64,000 bases of DNA from Hypomesus transpacificus. Lineage: Eukaryota; Chordata; Actinopteri; Osmeriformes; Osmeridae. A program made the position numbers and the translations under genes. The DNA lies in NCBI RefSeq assembly GCF_021917145.1, contig NC_061082.1, positions 5,378,032 to 5,442,031 of the forward strand, read 5' to 3'. Below, piece by piece: positions 50,201 through 62,040 of this stretch. The notes beneath the pieces were generated by a model that saw nothing but the letters and a program-made list of their open reading frames with translations, made no database searches and was not told the origin of the DNA. The first letter of the stretch is position 1. Every line of letters begins with the position of its first letter.

Positions 50201-53200
50201 CCCCCACCAGGGGCCTGTTCCCCCCCGGGGGCCTGTTCCCCACCAGGGGCCTGTTCCCCCACCAGGGGCCTGTTCCCCCACCAGGGGCCTGTTCCCCCCC
50301 GGGGGCCTGTTCCCCCACCAGGGGCCTGTTCCCCCCCGGGGGCCTGTTCCCCCACCAGGGGCCCCAGATCAGATGGGGTCATGTTTATGAAATGAGTTTG
50401 TTTTCCTGGATATGGCATGTTAGTGTTTTGTATAATTATACGGTATGCCATATAATCATGCACCGTTGATTTCAGCCTGTCAAGATTACTGGGGTGCAAG
50501 TGTATACTCATGAGGTGGATAAGAGGGAGGTGATCCTGGATATGAATGTGAGGTACGGATCATTGTTTTTTACTGTTTAAAGTGGTGTCTGTTGCTGAAG
50601 GGTGATACTAGTGGAACTGTACAGTGGGATATCAGCCACCACAGCCTGGCCACCCCGCTTCCTGTTGTGTTCTTAGTGTGTGCTGTTGGTGTGCTTAGCA
50701 TGTTCTTAGCGTGTGTTGTCTTACAGTTACGATGGAGATGTGGACATCGACGCTCAGGTGAACCCCGCCATCTCCGCTGGAGTGAAAGGAGTTGAGGTGG
50801 GTTAGGGTTAGGCTTAGGGATCGTCTCGGTTGTTAGAGGTTAGAGGTAAAGCCACTGTAGTAATGAACCGTGTGATGTGACAGCTGAGGGGTGTGTCTTC
50901 AGTTCCAGGGGATGCTGCGCGTTATTCTGGAGCCTCTGGTTGGACAGGCTCCTCTGGTGGGAGGAGTCACCATGTTCTTCATTCGCCGCCCGGTAAACAG
51001 GAAAGAAAACACAGACATTTTAATGTGAACCCACCATTTACATTCTTAGTCCTGCTAAGTTTTTATGTTGGAACTTGTTTTCTTCTCAGACCCTGAAAAT
51101 AAACTGGACTGGGATGACCAATTTACTAGACACTCCAGCTCTAAGGTTTCATTTTCTCAAATTTCTCAATTTCTTTCAATTGTAATATATCTTGAAGCAT
51201 ATCATAAATCATTTCATGTCAAATTATCTTCTTAAAAAAAAATACATATAACTTTTGCCTCTCAGTCACATCTCCGAGGGGGCTATCATGGACATCATCG
51301 CCTCCCTCATGGTCCTCCCCAACCGCATGTGCTTCCCCCTCATAGACCAGGTCAAGGTGGACCAGATGAGGTTCCCTCTGCCCCGTGTACGTATGGGGGA
51401 CGTCTGTCTGCATCCTTGAAAAGATTCCAGCTCTTGTTTCGTTTGCACGCCAGAGAAACAAGTTGGAATGTGTTTAAGTTAGTAACATTTAGGCTGAGGT
51501 GTGTCTGTAGTTCTTTTGGGTGGTGTTTTCGTCCATTCTGACTGTGGTGTTTGTTCCCCGGCTCCCCTCCTCAGGGGGTGGTGAGGGTCCACCTGCTGGA
51601 GGCCAGGGACCTGGTAGCCAAGGACACCTACATGATGGGGATGGTGAAGGGTAAGTCTGACCCTTACGCTATCCTCAAGGTGGGCAACAGACAGGTCAAG
51701 AGCAAAACCATCTTCAAGAACCTCCATCCACGCTGGAATGAAATATACGAGGTACACGCATGCACACACTGTCAGGGAAGTCTGAGCGCTTCCATCAAGC
51801 AGTTCACTGGAAATAACTGTGTGTGCGTTTGAAGTTTGAAATAAACTTCTTGAGCAGAGACTTGGACATGCAGAGATGACACCAACATTTTCTGTGCTTG
51901 TGTCTGGGGATCGTGTGTTTCCCCGGGGCAGTTTGTGGTCCATGAGGCCCCAGGACAGGACCTGGAGCTGGAGCTGTATGATGAAGACACGGACAAAGAT
52001 GACGACTTGGGCAGGTGAGCAAATACATCTAATACCATACATCCAATACCATACATCCAATACCATACATCCAATACCATACATCCAATACCATACATCC
52101 AATACCATACATCAAAGAGCAGTATAGAAACAAGTCTTTTAAGGTGTCACAAGTTGACACCAGCTCTCCTGCCTCTGTCTGTTAAAACGTGGCGCAGTCA
52201 TATTCTAGTTATATTATATGGGATGCACTGAGGACATTATTGGATCACCATTAGGACTGGTTACATCTTCTTTTCCAGTTTTAATCTGGACTTTGGAGAG
52301 GTCAAGAGGGAAAAAGAGATGGACCAGGTGAGAGGTCCAAAAATCACTTCATGTCATAATCTTGAGAAAAAGTGTATTAAGTGTAAAGTAAAGATACTAG
52401 TAATGGTAGTAAATTGAAAGCTTGTAAAAGCTTTGCCGGTGGTTGACGACCGGCTCATGAAGCGTTGACATGTTGCAGTGGTTTCGTCTGGAGAAAATCC
52501 AGAGTGGAGAAGTGCACCTGAAGCTACAGTGGCTCTCCCTGCAGACAGACCAGAGCCTGCTAGCACAGGTGAGCTGTACCTGTCAGACCAGAGGCTGCTA
52601 GCACAGGTGAGCTGTACCTGTCAGACCAGAGCCTGCTAGCACAGGTGAGCTGTAGCTGTCAGACCACAGCCTGCTAGCACAGGTGAGCTGTAGCTGTCAG
52701 ACCAGAGCCTGCTAGCACAGGTGAGCTGTACCTGTCAGACCAGCTGTTTACTGACTGTAAATGTTTGCGTTCAGACCACAGATGGATGTGCCTGTGCCAT
52801 GTTGGCTGTGTACCTGGACAACGCCTCAAATCTACCGGTAAACAGTCACAATCTTTGTCACCTCCCTTAGCACCCTCCTTCACGCACATTTTCATACTTA
52901 CTGTAACGACAATTGTCAAGCCTGATGCTATTTTTGGGGGTTTAATGTTTTTATTGTACAGTATGAAGTCCATTCTTACAGTGCAGATAGACTGCAGTGA
53001 ATCATTAGTTTCCATGATGTATTTACATGAGGTCTTCTACTGATTCTGAATGTTTGTGCTTCTTCTCTAAAGACAGAGCAAAGTGAGTTCAGCCACAATG
53101 AGAAACATGGGAAACACGCCAAACAAGCCCGGGTAAGAGGGCCGTCTGAGGTCACTGGTACAGACCTGCCCCCTGGTGGCAGCCTGGGTGAAATGGTCTT

Positions 53201-56200
53201 CGTGTGGCTGGTATTTCCTGTCTGTCTGGTGGCTGTTTGCAGCTGGGTGGTGGCTGTATCAGGGTGTGAGCAGCTGGTGTTTCACACCTGGGGCATGTTC
53301 TGGACGGTGTAAAATTACAGTGTTGGGATGGAAATGTAGAATGGGAAGCTTGTGTAGCGAAGACCTCAGGGCATCTTGTTGGCTTCATTAAGTTTCAGTG
53401 CATCTCTGACATGCCCCTCACTTGTCCTCTAATCTAGAGGTCTGGATTAGAGCGTCTGCTAAATGACTAAATGTACAGGTGACTAGTCAACCTCTAGCCC
53501 CTCCCCATTATGACGGCTCTGGTTATGCTCCCCCACCTTTGTTTAGATGTCTCTGTATGGCAAATGGCAAATCTGTCCCACCCACTTTCCATTAAGAAAA
53601 AATCGTATTTAACTGCCGCATCATTTGTAAAAGTAGCTGTCCCACCCACATTTATAACAAACCTACGACTCTGGCGTTCATTATGTGTGTGTGTGTCTGT
53701 TGTGGATGTGTTGTCTGCTTGCTGAGGTCTCTACGGGCTGAGCTGGGCTGGCTGTGTTGGAGCTACACTCAGAATGGAATGTGTTGTCTGCTTGCTGAGG
53801 TCTCTACGGGCTGAGCTGGGCTGGCTGTGTTGGAGCTACACTCAGAATGGAATGCAGACGCATGCCTTTGCAAGGGAGTTGTCACCCGGCAACATTCCAG
53901 ACTGCTGTCTGATGCAAAGTGGTTCTCTGCCTTTCCTTCTCTAACCGCACACGTTCTCTCACGTTGACATGCTAAAGTGTGTGTAGACATTAAGGTGTTG
54001 ATAAAAATCAGTGACCCCTGACCTCTTGCTCTCCCTGTAGCTAACGAAGAGAAGTGCCAATAATCTCAACTCCTACGTGGAGTTCTCCATCGCTGAGCAG
54101 AGCAAGAAAAGCAAGGTTCAGATTCCAGTTGGAACATACACAGGGACAAAATAATCCATAATCCTCATAATAATCATATTCTTAGGACAGCATTTTCATT
54201 TTTGTAGAAGAACCGTTACGTTTGTATTTTTTATTTTTCCTGAATGATTGCCTGGCGTTCTGTCCGTTACAGATTGTATATGGATCCAAAGACCCTGTAT
54301 GGGAGGAATGCTTCACGTTCTTCGTTCACAGTGTAACAAATCAGCAGCTCAATGTTCAGGTACCAAATAAGCAACAATTCCTCCTGAAGGATAGGTATGT
54401 TTGTATTCAAAATATAAACAACACCATCATTTATATTGTTTCCTACAATAATCTTTATTTTATTATATGTTAGCTTATCATAGGTGTAATCTATGTTCTG
54501 AGTACTTTTATGTCATGTTATGCCAGGTTGCTTTACATTGTCTTGTCCAAAGAATTTCAGTGCCCAGTCTGACCCTGTGTTGTCCTGTGCATCTGAGAGT
54601 AGAAAACTTGAACTTGAATAATCTATACTAATCCATTGTAATTTTGATGTCTAGACATACAGTTTATATTAAGACGGTTGTCTTCTCCACTTAGGTAAAG
54701 AAACCAGACAAGAAGTCAATACTGGGCACGCTGAGCATCCCCATGAGCCGCCTGCTGGGAGCCTCAGACATGACCCTGGACCAGCGCTTCCTGCTGGAGC
54801 GATCCGGAGCCATCAGCCAGGTCCAGATGAAGGCCACGCTGAGGGTGAGCTCTGGGCGCAAGGAGTTATTGATTCACAGCTAGTGACAAGTTAAATATTC
54901 ACTTTTATACACTTTAAAACACTTTTTTACATTTACATTTAGTCATTTAGCAGACTCTCTTATCCAGAGCGACTTACAGTAAGTACAGGGACTTTCCCCC
55001 GAGGCAAGTAGGGTGAAGTGTCTTGCCCAAGGACACAACGTTATTTGGCACAGCTGGGAATCGAACCAGCGACCTTCTGATTACTAGCCCGATTCCCTAA
55101 CCGCTCAGCCACCTGACTCCCTGACACATTTTTTAAACAGAAATGCGTTTTTGCTAAGGATATATTATTGGTCTGTAATGTTTTGAATTACTTTAGTTTT
55201 TGTCACTATCCTTCATTTCAGATCCTGAAGATTGAAAAACCCCAACCTAAGGTCGTCAAGGATCCACCTCCCCAACGTCAACCTCAAACACAACCCTTAC
55301 ACAGCAGCCAGGGTGACCCTGGACCCCCACCCGCATCCTCCTCCACCCTACCCTCCTCTCACGCCCAGGCACCAGCCTACGCCCAGGCACCCTCCAGCAG
55401 CCAAACACCTTCTGCTGGAGCTCCTTCTTTCAACGGGCACCAGGGTGACTACGTCTCCCAACGTCACGGGTCCTTCCTGGCGGCTGACGCCCGCAGGACA
55501 GCCCCCTCCACCCCGCTCATGCGGCGCTACGACTCTCACAGCCTCCTGTCGGAGAACTCCATCGCCTCATCGCGATTCGACCTCACCGAAGGAGCGTCCT
55601 ATCCGGAGTGAGTCTCCTCGTACTGTTAAACGTTAGAATTTTTATTTTTACCTCTTTTCAGACAAATGTTTGATGAAAACATTTGACGTGATTGAGAAGC
55701 ATTGCCATACACGTTATGAGTTATAACTCAAATATTGCATACTAAAATAGCATCCGGATGTTAAGTGGTCTACACTGTTGACTGTTGTGAGAGTTTAATA
55801 TCCTCAGTGGTCCTTGAAAAGCCTCTCTTACTGACCTACACGTCTGTCTCCAGGGCCATCATGAACCACCAGGGCACCTTCGGAGACATCCAGATCACAG
55901 TGCGCTACGCCACCCTGAGGACCAAGCTCATCGTCCTGGTCAACTCCTGCAGGTAGGCCTGCTCTGCCCACACCACTGAACACTCACACCATCTCTAACT
56001 AGTGTTTTTACTCACCAGTACAAACAGCAGGTATTCAAGTTTCTCCTCCATCCTGTAGAGAAACCACAACATTTGTTTATCTTGTGATCCTGATCGGGGT
56101 GATTTCCCCCGGCCCTCTCTTCAGGAACCTCGTCCCCTGTGGTGAGAACGGCTCTGACGCCTACGTCCGCCTCTACCTGCTCCCAGACCAGTCCTGGAAG

Positions 56201-57110
56201 CACCGCGTGAGGACCCAGGTCAAGAGAAGGACCGTCAATCCTGTCTTCAACGAGAAGTACGAGCCGCTACACCAGGACCTCACCTGATTCATGATCATTT
56301 TTGTTACCATATTATATTTTATATTTATACCTTTATACTACAGTATTTGTTTTATGTTTCTTTATATTTATACTGACTATTTTAATTGCTAGGCACCACC
56401 TACCAAAGAAAATACCTTGTCTGTGTAAACCTACTTAGCAATATACCGGATTCTGATTCTCAAATATATTCATGGTCCTTTTCAGTTTTCAAGTTGTAAC
56501 CAAGGATGAGAAAAAAATGATTATAAGTTGTCACATATTTAATATGATGAATTTTCTCTTTAAATACATTTTTACATTCTGATCTTGATGCGTAGGTTTG
56601 AGTTTGATGCATCGATACAGGAAGCAGCGACCAGGAAGTTGGATGTCGCCGTGAAGAACAACAGGATGTTTCACACACGGGAGAGGAAGGAGATTGGAAA
56701 AGTAAGCCACTAACTTTTATCATGTCTTTGGATGCTAACTAAGTATATTTTAAAGATGGATGGCTCAGATATAGTCGCTTATCCACTGTCACAAGTTTTG
56801 CATAACTAAAGATCAGATTTGTTGCCACAGGTTCTTATTGATCTGTCCCAGCTAGACCTGGCGAAAGGCTCGACAGATTGGTAAGTACTTAATAATTAAG
56901 TAATCTGCCGTTCTCTCATAGCCCATGCCCAACATAATCAAAACCACGCCTGTCTGTACACTTTGCACTTCATTTGCCAGTCTCCTATTTTCATCAATGT
57001 TTTATGTTTCATCAAAGTAAATAAAAGGATAGTAAGTCAAACAAGCTAATTTATACTTATTTTGTGACAGGTATGAGCTCACTCTACCAGGGTTGAGAAC
57101 CCCCAGCTAG
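47227..57110 (+). CDS. esyt3: Extended synaptotagmin (ESYT3-like), 23 coding exons
   Basis: ER-anchored lipid-transfer protein bridging ER and plasma membrane. Coding exons: 47227-47655, 49155-49196, 49321-49455, 50476-50552, 50727-50796, 50903-50992, 51090-51145, 51266-51386, 51575-51751, 51932-52014, 52279-52327, 52479-52568, 52775-52837, 53073-53132, 54041-54115, 54273-54359, 54695-54844, 55222-55607, 55854-55952, 56125-56256, 56596-56701, 56831-56880, 57071-57110; 2667 nt, 888 aa, close to human ESYT3 (886) and shorter than ESYT2 (about 920). Order: hydrophobic hairpin (LLFYPVYLTGYLGFS, WVLLCMMMITWW), SMP domain, C2A with acidic Ca2+ loops (KSDPYAILKVG, YDEDTDKDDDLG), C2B (NPVW-like DPVWEECFTFFVH) with few acidic loop residues, Ser/Pro-rich linker, C2C (NGSDAYVRLYLLPD, LDVAVKNN). 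Neighbouring faim fits ESYT3 (both at human 3q22). Translation starts at the first ATG in a frame also open upstream. ESYT2 is the alternative. Confidence 0.93.
49215..49244. repeat. (CCCATT)n microsatellite
   Basis: Five copies of the hexamer in the short intron between ESYT3 exons 2 and 3. Confidence 0.85.
49463..50363. repeat. 19-bp C-rich minisatellite, about 47 copies, at an ESYT3 donor
   Basis: The unit cctgttcccccaccagggg begins a few bases after the exon 3 donor (AGAAG|gtgagccgcctgttcc) and fills 0.9 kb of the intron. Variants have cccccccaggg or cccccccggg. Every standard unit ends a pyrimidine run with ccag|g, i.e. resembles a 3' splice site. The Pro-rich plus-strand frame and Gly-rich minus-strand frames (up to 395 codons) are repeat artefacts. 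Confidence 0.97.
52028..52112. repeat. 14-bp tandem repeat at an ESYT3 donor
   Basis: Six copies of aataccatacatcc starting about 15 nt after the exon 10 donor. Confidence 0.93.
52548..52745 (+). repeat. 38-bp tandem repeat of an exon end and its splice donor
   Basis: The last 21 bases of ESYT3 exon 12 (gaccagagcctgctagcaca g) plus the following gtgagctgtacctgtca are repeated, giving five consecutive CACAG|gtgagct donors at 52569, 52607, 52645, 52683 and 52721. Confidence 0.95.
53443..53477. mobile_element. SINE tail fragment
   Basis: Ggattagagcgtctgctaaa followed by tgactaaatgt; a short relic of the same SINE tail as elsewhere in the window. Confidence 0.65.
53706..53853. repeat. 73-bp direct duplication in an ESYT3 intron
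   Basis: Two essentially identical copies of the block atgtgttgtctgcttgctga ... ctcagaatgga. Confidence 0.93.
54934..55120 (-). mobile_element. tRNA-derived SINE in an ESYT3 intron
   Basis: Tail atttagtcatttagcagact and cttatccagagcgacttaca, body with gaggcaagtagggtgaagtg, head with ggaatcgaaccagcgacctt, a reversed B box. Same family and orientation as 42668-42872. Confidence 0.9.
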
Positions 57111-58008
57111 GCAGAGCCATTATCATGAAGAGATGCTCTTCAGGATCTACACTGAATTGCCAACTGAACTGATTAGACTTTGACAACAGCCTATGTACCA
57201 TTTAACATGTGGATGCTATTGTAGGATATCTTTATGAAGGACCTCTGCCCTTACATGGTTGCACTGTTCTAAACAATTTTCAAAATTATTATTTTTTGCT
57301 TCATAATAGTTGTGCATATTTTTACCTTAATTGTATGAAAGTGTAGTATTGAGTATGCGGTGTCTGTGAACTTATGTCACAAGAATCTTTACTTTTACTT
57401 ACAGTAACTGACAAATGGCAAATTATTTTTCCTATTTGTATGTTTTTCTATTTTTATATGGTTTTGTTGACTAGACAATATATGGTTTAGCCATATTGGG
57501 GACATTTTAATGTTTTGTATTTTTATTTCCTATCTCAATCCAAACAATTATTTATTTGATTGGAGCAAAAAAAAGTTTTTATTGCTGTGCATAGACTGAA
57601 ATACAAGTGATGTCGTTTTATTTGAATGCATTTTATTTGTACATGACGAACAACAATATAAATTCCTTATTCTACAATTTCCTAATGTTATTTTCTGTTT
57701 TATTAAATTATTTTACAATTATTATTCTCTTCCTCAAACTGTTTTCCAGACCTATTTTTAACATACGGTGACAACTCATAAAAGCTTCAGTCGAAGAAGC
57801 AAGTTTTGCTGAAGTCTAACTGTAGAGGGCGGGGCAGTGACGTTCAGAGGCTCTCCAAGCAAAGGTTTTGTTTATCTCGTGCAGCGGGTGTGGTAGGCTA
57901 CAGTTCAAAACAAGTCAAAAGTTTCTGAACAGCAGTTTTCTATCTATGTCGTGCAACAATTGAAAGCAAAAGGTAAGCTACATTACTGCACAGCAATTTT
58001 AGGTCTAC

Positions 58009-58073
58009 AGACTTGGCCGAGCATGGGTAGGCCTACGTGTATTTTCAAGTACTACCCATGCTCGGCCAAGTCT
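58009..58073. repeat. Perfect 21-bp inverted repeat (hairpin)
   Basis: Bases 58009-58029 are the exact reverse complement of 58053-58073, with a 23-nt loop. Arms contain cttggccgagcatggg. It would fold into a stable stem in DNA or in the first-intron RNA of the downstream gene. Confidence 0.93.
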
Positions 58074-58491
58074 TTATAAAATGTGTTTAATGAAAGATTA
58101 GTAAAGCTTGGAGGATAGGACAAAATAATCGTTAAACGTATTATTACGTACTGTATAATCGTTAAATCGTATTATTTACAAGAGAGCTGGCAAGAATGCG
58201 TTAGCATAACCCGTGAAGCAAGTTCAAGATATAGGCCTAGATAAATTTTCATATCAATGCCTATAAAATAACCGTTACCAAAAGTAGGCTTAAATACGTT
58301 AACCTTTTTCGATTTCCGTAAGACAAATCCCAGTTCTACTCAGATTCAACAGAAAAACACGGAGACAGGTTGTTTTAGTTTTAGTTAAAACAATGTTTTA
58401 TGTCCCACTCCCAATACATTCATGGTAGCCTGTTTACAGAGTACAGAATGAACAGGACGTCCCGCAACATCCGGTCTCGGCTAGTCATATC

Positions 58492-58527
58492 GAAAGTGAA
58501 AGTAATCTACAGTGTTGAAATTGAAAC
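58492..58527. promoter_or_regulatory. Two IRF/ISRE-type GAAANNGAAA sites
   Basis: GAAAGTGAAA at 58492-58501 and GAAATTGAAA(C) at 58517-58526, both exact to the IRF-element core, 16 bp apart and about 0.7 kb before the APOL-like start codon. They could drive an alternative interferon-responsive promoter or act as an intronic enhancer. Confidence 0.65.
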
Positions 58528-59238
58528 ACATTAAGTAGACGTAAGCCATTTTTATTCAGTTGGTTTGTGTCTGTTTCTGTTCACTTTGAGATAAACAGCA
58601 TATGACAATGACACTGTCAACTTAAATGTGTATTGAATAAAACATTAGGGAAATTAAATTGGATAATTACTGGGTAGAATAATTGAGTAACGTGAGCTTG
58701 GGGCGCAGATGTGGGGGCTAGGAGGACTCGGGGGAGAGGAGTAAGCTGAGTGGTTCCCTAAAGGCCAAGAACTCCCCTGAGTTCTACCTCCACACAGAAA
58801 CACACTGAACAGTAATCACCTGGCATCCTAAAAATGTATAGTGTATACTATAAATAAATAATTCTATACATTAGCTTTCTATTGCTGAATTCTAATGAGA
58901 AATGGTGCAAAACAGGATACATTATAAAGTATTGCAATGGTAGCCAACCTTTTTAATTGGATACTAACTTCCATAATATTTATGAATTGTGACTCAGAAT
59001 TGTGAGTCATAATTATTAAATTGTTGAAGTTTCTAACCCAGTTGTCGATTAGCTGCCACACAACCTTTTGTGCAAGTACAACTCTTTCATGTAGAAACAA
59101 AACCAGTTTCCCAGTGTGTCTTTTGAGAATTTGTAAATAAATCAAATAGGCCTACTCTGAGTATTATAGAACTAACAATATATTGTCTGAACAATTTCAT
59201 GTCTTTAATCTTTCCAGTCACCTACTCACTGAATCACC

Positions 59239-61773
59239 ATGGAGATCGCCAAAAACTTGTGTGATAAGCTGTACTCTCTCATCGAGAATCAAAAGCGATG
59301 TGCTCCTCAACTAGTGAACCTGGCCAAAGAGTTGGAGTCCCAGAGAAAAGCCTACACTGTGGCTAAGTATGCTGGGAACACCGCCTCTGTGCTGGGCTCC
59401 GTGGCGGTAGTAGGGGCGGGCTTGGTCACCTTCTTTAGCGGGGGTGTGGCTGCTCCCCTCCTGGTCGCTTCGATGGCTGCAGCCGGGGCCACGGTGGGAG
59501 GGGCCGGGGTCGTCCTTAACCTGGGGGCCCAGTTATTTGAGTGGCTGCAGTCCAGCAGTACCTTGAAAGATGCGGAGAAGATCATAGAGAAGATTAGGAA
59601 GCTTAGAGAGAAGATCGAGAGACTTCAGAAAGAGCTGAAAGAAGAGTGTGAGAAGTTCCCCAAGTTAGAGTCCTCGGGGCCCCTTGGAGGGACGGAGTTT
59701 GTTCTGTCAGAGTCCCCAGGGGGCCTTGACCCGATGGAGTACTTTCTGAGAGCCATAGCCGTGCGGAGCGGTGTGAAGTGGCACACTCATGAGCCGTTGC
59801 TCCGGGTGGTGTCGAATTGGCCCAATCATAGGTTCACGGTAAACAATATCCATCATGGCCACGGTGATTCTTTTCATTTGATGGTGGCGTTTCCAGTTTT
59901 GGGTGCTGCCTGCCTGGCTTTGGTTCCAAAAGAGGTTGGAAAAGCAGTCTTAAAGACAACTCTTGCTGGAACTTTAAAGGGTGCAGCGCAAGTAAGTGTT
60001 TTAACTTATGGGGTAATAACAGGTCAGCGCAAATAACAAAGTGTGCCAGGAATGCTTCTTTTAAATGGAGGGTATGTTTGATTTAAATTTGACACAAAGG
60101 ATTCTTATTTGCAGTATACAAAATAAAACAGGGAACAAATATTATTTCGAGGTCATTTCAACTGCTAGTTCAAGTTGTCAAGAGGTGTACTAGGTGAGTT
60201 TCCAATGCACAGATGGTGTTGTACATATCACAGGTTCTGTTCAGTAATTTCTCGGTCTCTTTCAGATCGGTGGAGGAGTTCTTGGTGTGGCACTGTCTCT
60301 TCCAGGAATGATTTCCAATATACAAGAATTAGTCAAAGGCGATCATGTGACAGAAGCCAGCCAATCTTTGAGAGATACAGCCAAGGAAATGAAGACTGTT
60401 ACGGAGGACTTGGAGAAAGAGCTTGACTCGATCCAGTAAGCTATTTCTTAATGTTCTACATGCAAGGCAGACATTTCAAATAAATGACTAATTTCTCTGA
60501 AATTAATTTTCAAATGTAGCCTAAAGGACTTGCTGTATTCAATGTTCTATTTGTTTTGAAATACAGATTCAAAGGTTTTTTGTAAAATGTTGATTAATCT
60601 TAAAATTACTTCTGGAGTGCAATGTAAAGTGTATGTTTCCTGATAGTGGTAATTCATCCATTTCTCTCTCATCTGCCTTTGTCTTAGTAGCTGAAAATCC
60701 CATTCAAGTGTACCACTATCTTCTTAACATCCACAGTGTGAAAACACACATATAACTGTGGACCCATGAATTAGTATTTCCAGCAACATTTCTGTGGTCT
60801 AATTACATTGTGTACCTTCTACATCTTTTCTCACAGGGAGATCATCAAGGAGATTAGTGAGGTGAAGCGCTGCATTGACAGCCTTGAATACTCTGATCCT
60901 GCCACTAAGAAGAGTGAAAGTCAAATTCAAAGGGAAAGAATAATCCTGGACTTTCTGAGGAAGACATCTCAAAATCAATATCTGCTGCAGTGGATAGAGA
61001 GCATGGCCAGTATTGCACTGTTTCTCAACCTTGTGCTTTATTTAAACATGCTGCTACAGGAAAACAAGAAGAAGAAGAAGAAGAAACAAACAGATGAAGT
61101 TGACATCATCATCGTGGCACATGGAGAGATCACAAAACACCTCCTGCCAGCCTGTCTCCTTGTGCCCAGCCCTGCCATCAAAGACACCATTCTCTACTCT
61201 CCCTGGAACTGTGCCATTGACAGTAAAGTGGCCTATGGCATCGCAAAAGGCTGCATCGAACCTAACCACCGAGACTTTTTCTGCTCCTGGTGTAAAGCAC
61301 CTGAATCCGATCACAAGCCGTCTGACCTTCCTGGCAGATGGAATCACATGAAAGATGCCAGTCTCATCCCGGAGATCATTCTCCGTCCTGTGAAACCAGA
61401 TGAAGATGCGTGGGAGAGGCTTGGATCTTTGGACACGGAACTTTCAGAGAGCCGCTTCCTTTTCCCGTACCTCTTACCAAAGGGTGTGAACCCAGAGCTC
61501 TTCCCAGGGGTTTCATTCCATGTCTTCATCTCAGCCTTGAACCTGGTCCTTACGCTCTGTGGAGTCAAAGCCACTGTCCATCTGGCAGCGTTCCTGTGCC
61601 AGTACAGCCGAAGAGATGAGAGTGTGTTCCTTGAGTACTCCTACGCTGACGACTACACTATAATGACCACGAAAGGTGACATGAAGGTAGATCGTCAGTC
61701 AGACCTGTACAAAGCGTTCAAACCTATGTTCGGGGAGTCACCGTCCTGTCGCAGCAGAAGTTACCATCCCTAA
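59239..61773 (+). CDS. Apolipoprotein-L-like protein fused to an uncharacterised fish C-terminal domain
   Basis: Coding exons 59239-59991, 60266-60435 and 60837-61773 join in phase to 1860 nt, 619 aa. Residues 1-250 resemble the APOL family: amphipathic helices, then a Gly/Ala-rich hydrophobic hairpin (VVGAGLVTFFSGGVAAPLLV, AAGATVGGAGVVLNLG), then a coiled coil (DAEKIIEKIRKLREKIERLQ). After an insert (SGPLGGTEFV to about residue 225) a second hydrophobic helix pair follows (VAFPVLGAACLALVP; GGGVLGVALSLPGMI) and further coiled coil. Residues 390-619 form a different domain: DIIIVAHGEITKHLLPACLL, ILYSPWNC, AYGIAKG, a Cys/His cluster (FFCSWCKAPESDH), then a hydrophobic ATVHLAAFLC segment. I recall this type of domain from unnamed fish proteins but know no function. 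APOLs of primates are interferon-inducible pore-type membrane proteins. If intron 1 is retained, the frame stops at 60036. Confidence 0.8.
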
Positions 61774-61774
61774 A

Positions 61775-62040
61775 CAGATCACCAAGCTGCGTATCACCAA
61801 GCTTCGTATCACCAAGCTGCATATCACCCAGCTGCGTATCACCAAGCTGCATATCACCCAGCTGTGTATAACCTTGCTGCGCATCACCCAGCTGTGTATA
61901 ACCTAGCTGCGTATAACTCAGCTGCGTATCACCAAGATGCATATCACCAAGCTACATATCACCTAGCTGCATATCACCAAGCTGCGTATCACCAACCTGC
62001 ATATCACCAAGCTGGTATCACCAAGCTGCGGCCTCCGTCG
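61775..62040. repeat. 17-bp tandem repeat in the APOL-like gene 3'UTR
   Basis: About 15 copies of atcaccaagctgc(g/a)t(a)-type units directly after the stop codon. Confidence 0.92.

Larger units (their letters stand above)
57111..59238. other. ESYT3 3'UTR and promoter/5'UTR region of the APOL-like gene
   Basis: A/T-rich to about 57770. A GC-box-like gggcggggc and a CRE-like tgacgt occur at 57829-57845. A probable noncoding first exon of the next gene ends at about 57971 (gcaaaag|gtaagc). A perfect hairpin follows (58009-58073) and two GAAANNGAAA motifs (58492-58527). No other gene seen. Confidence 0.55.

Noticed and set aside
49324-50511. Long open frames on both strands (up to 395 codons, Gly/Trp/Pro-rich)
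   Set aside because: They are translations of the 19-bp intronic minisatellite; they change frame family with each variant and match no protein.
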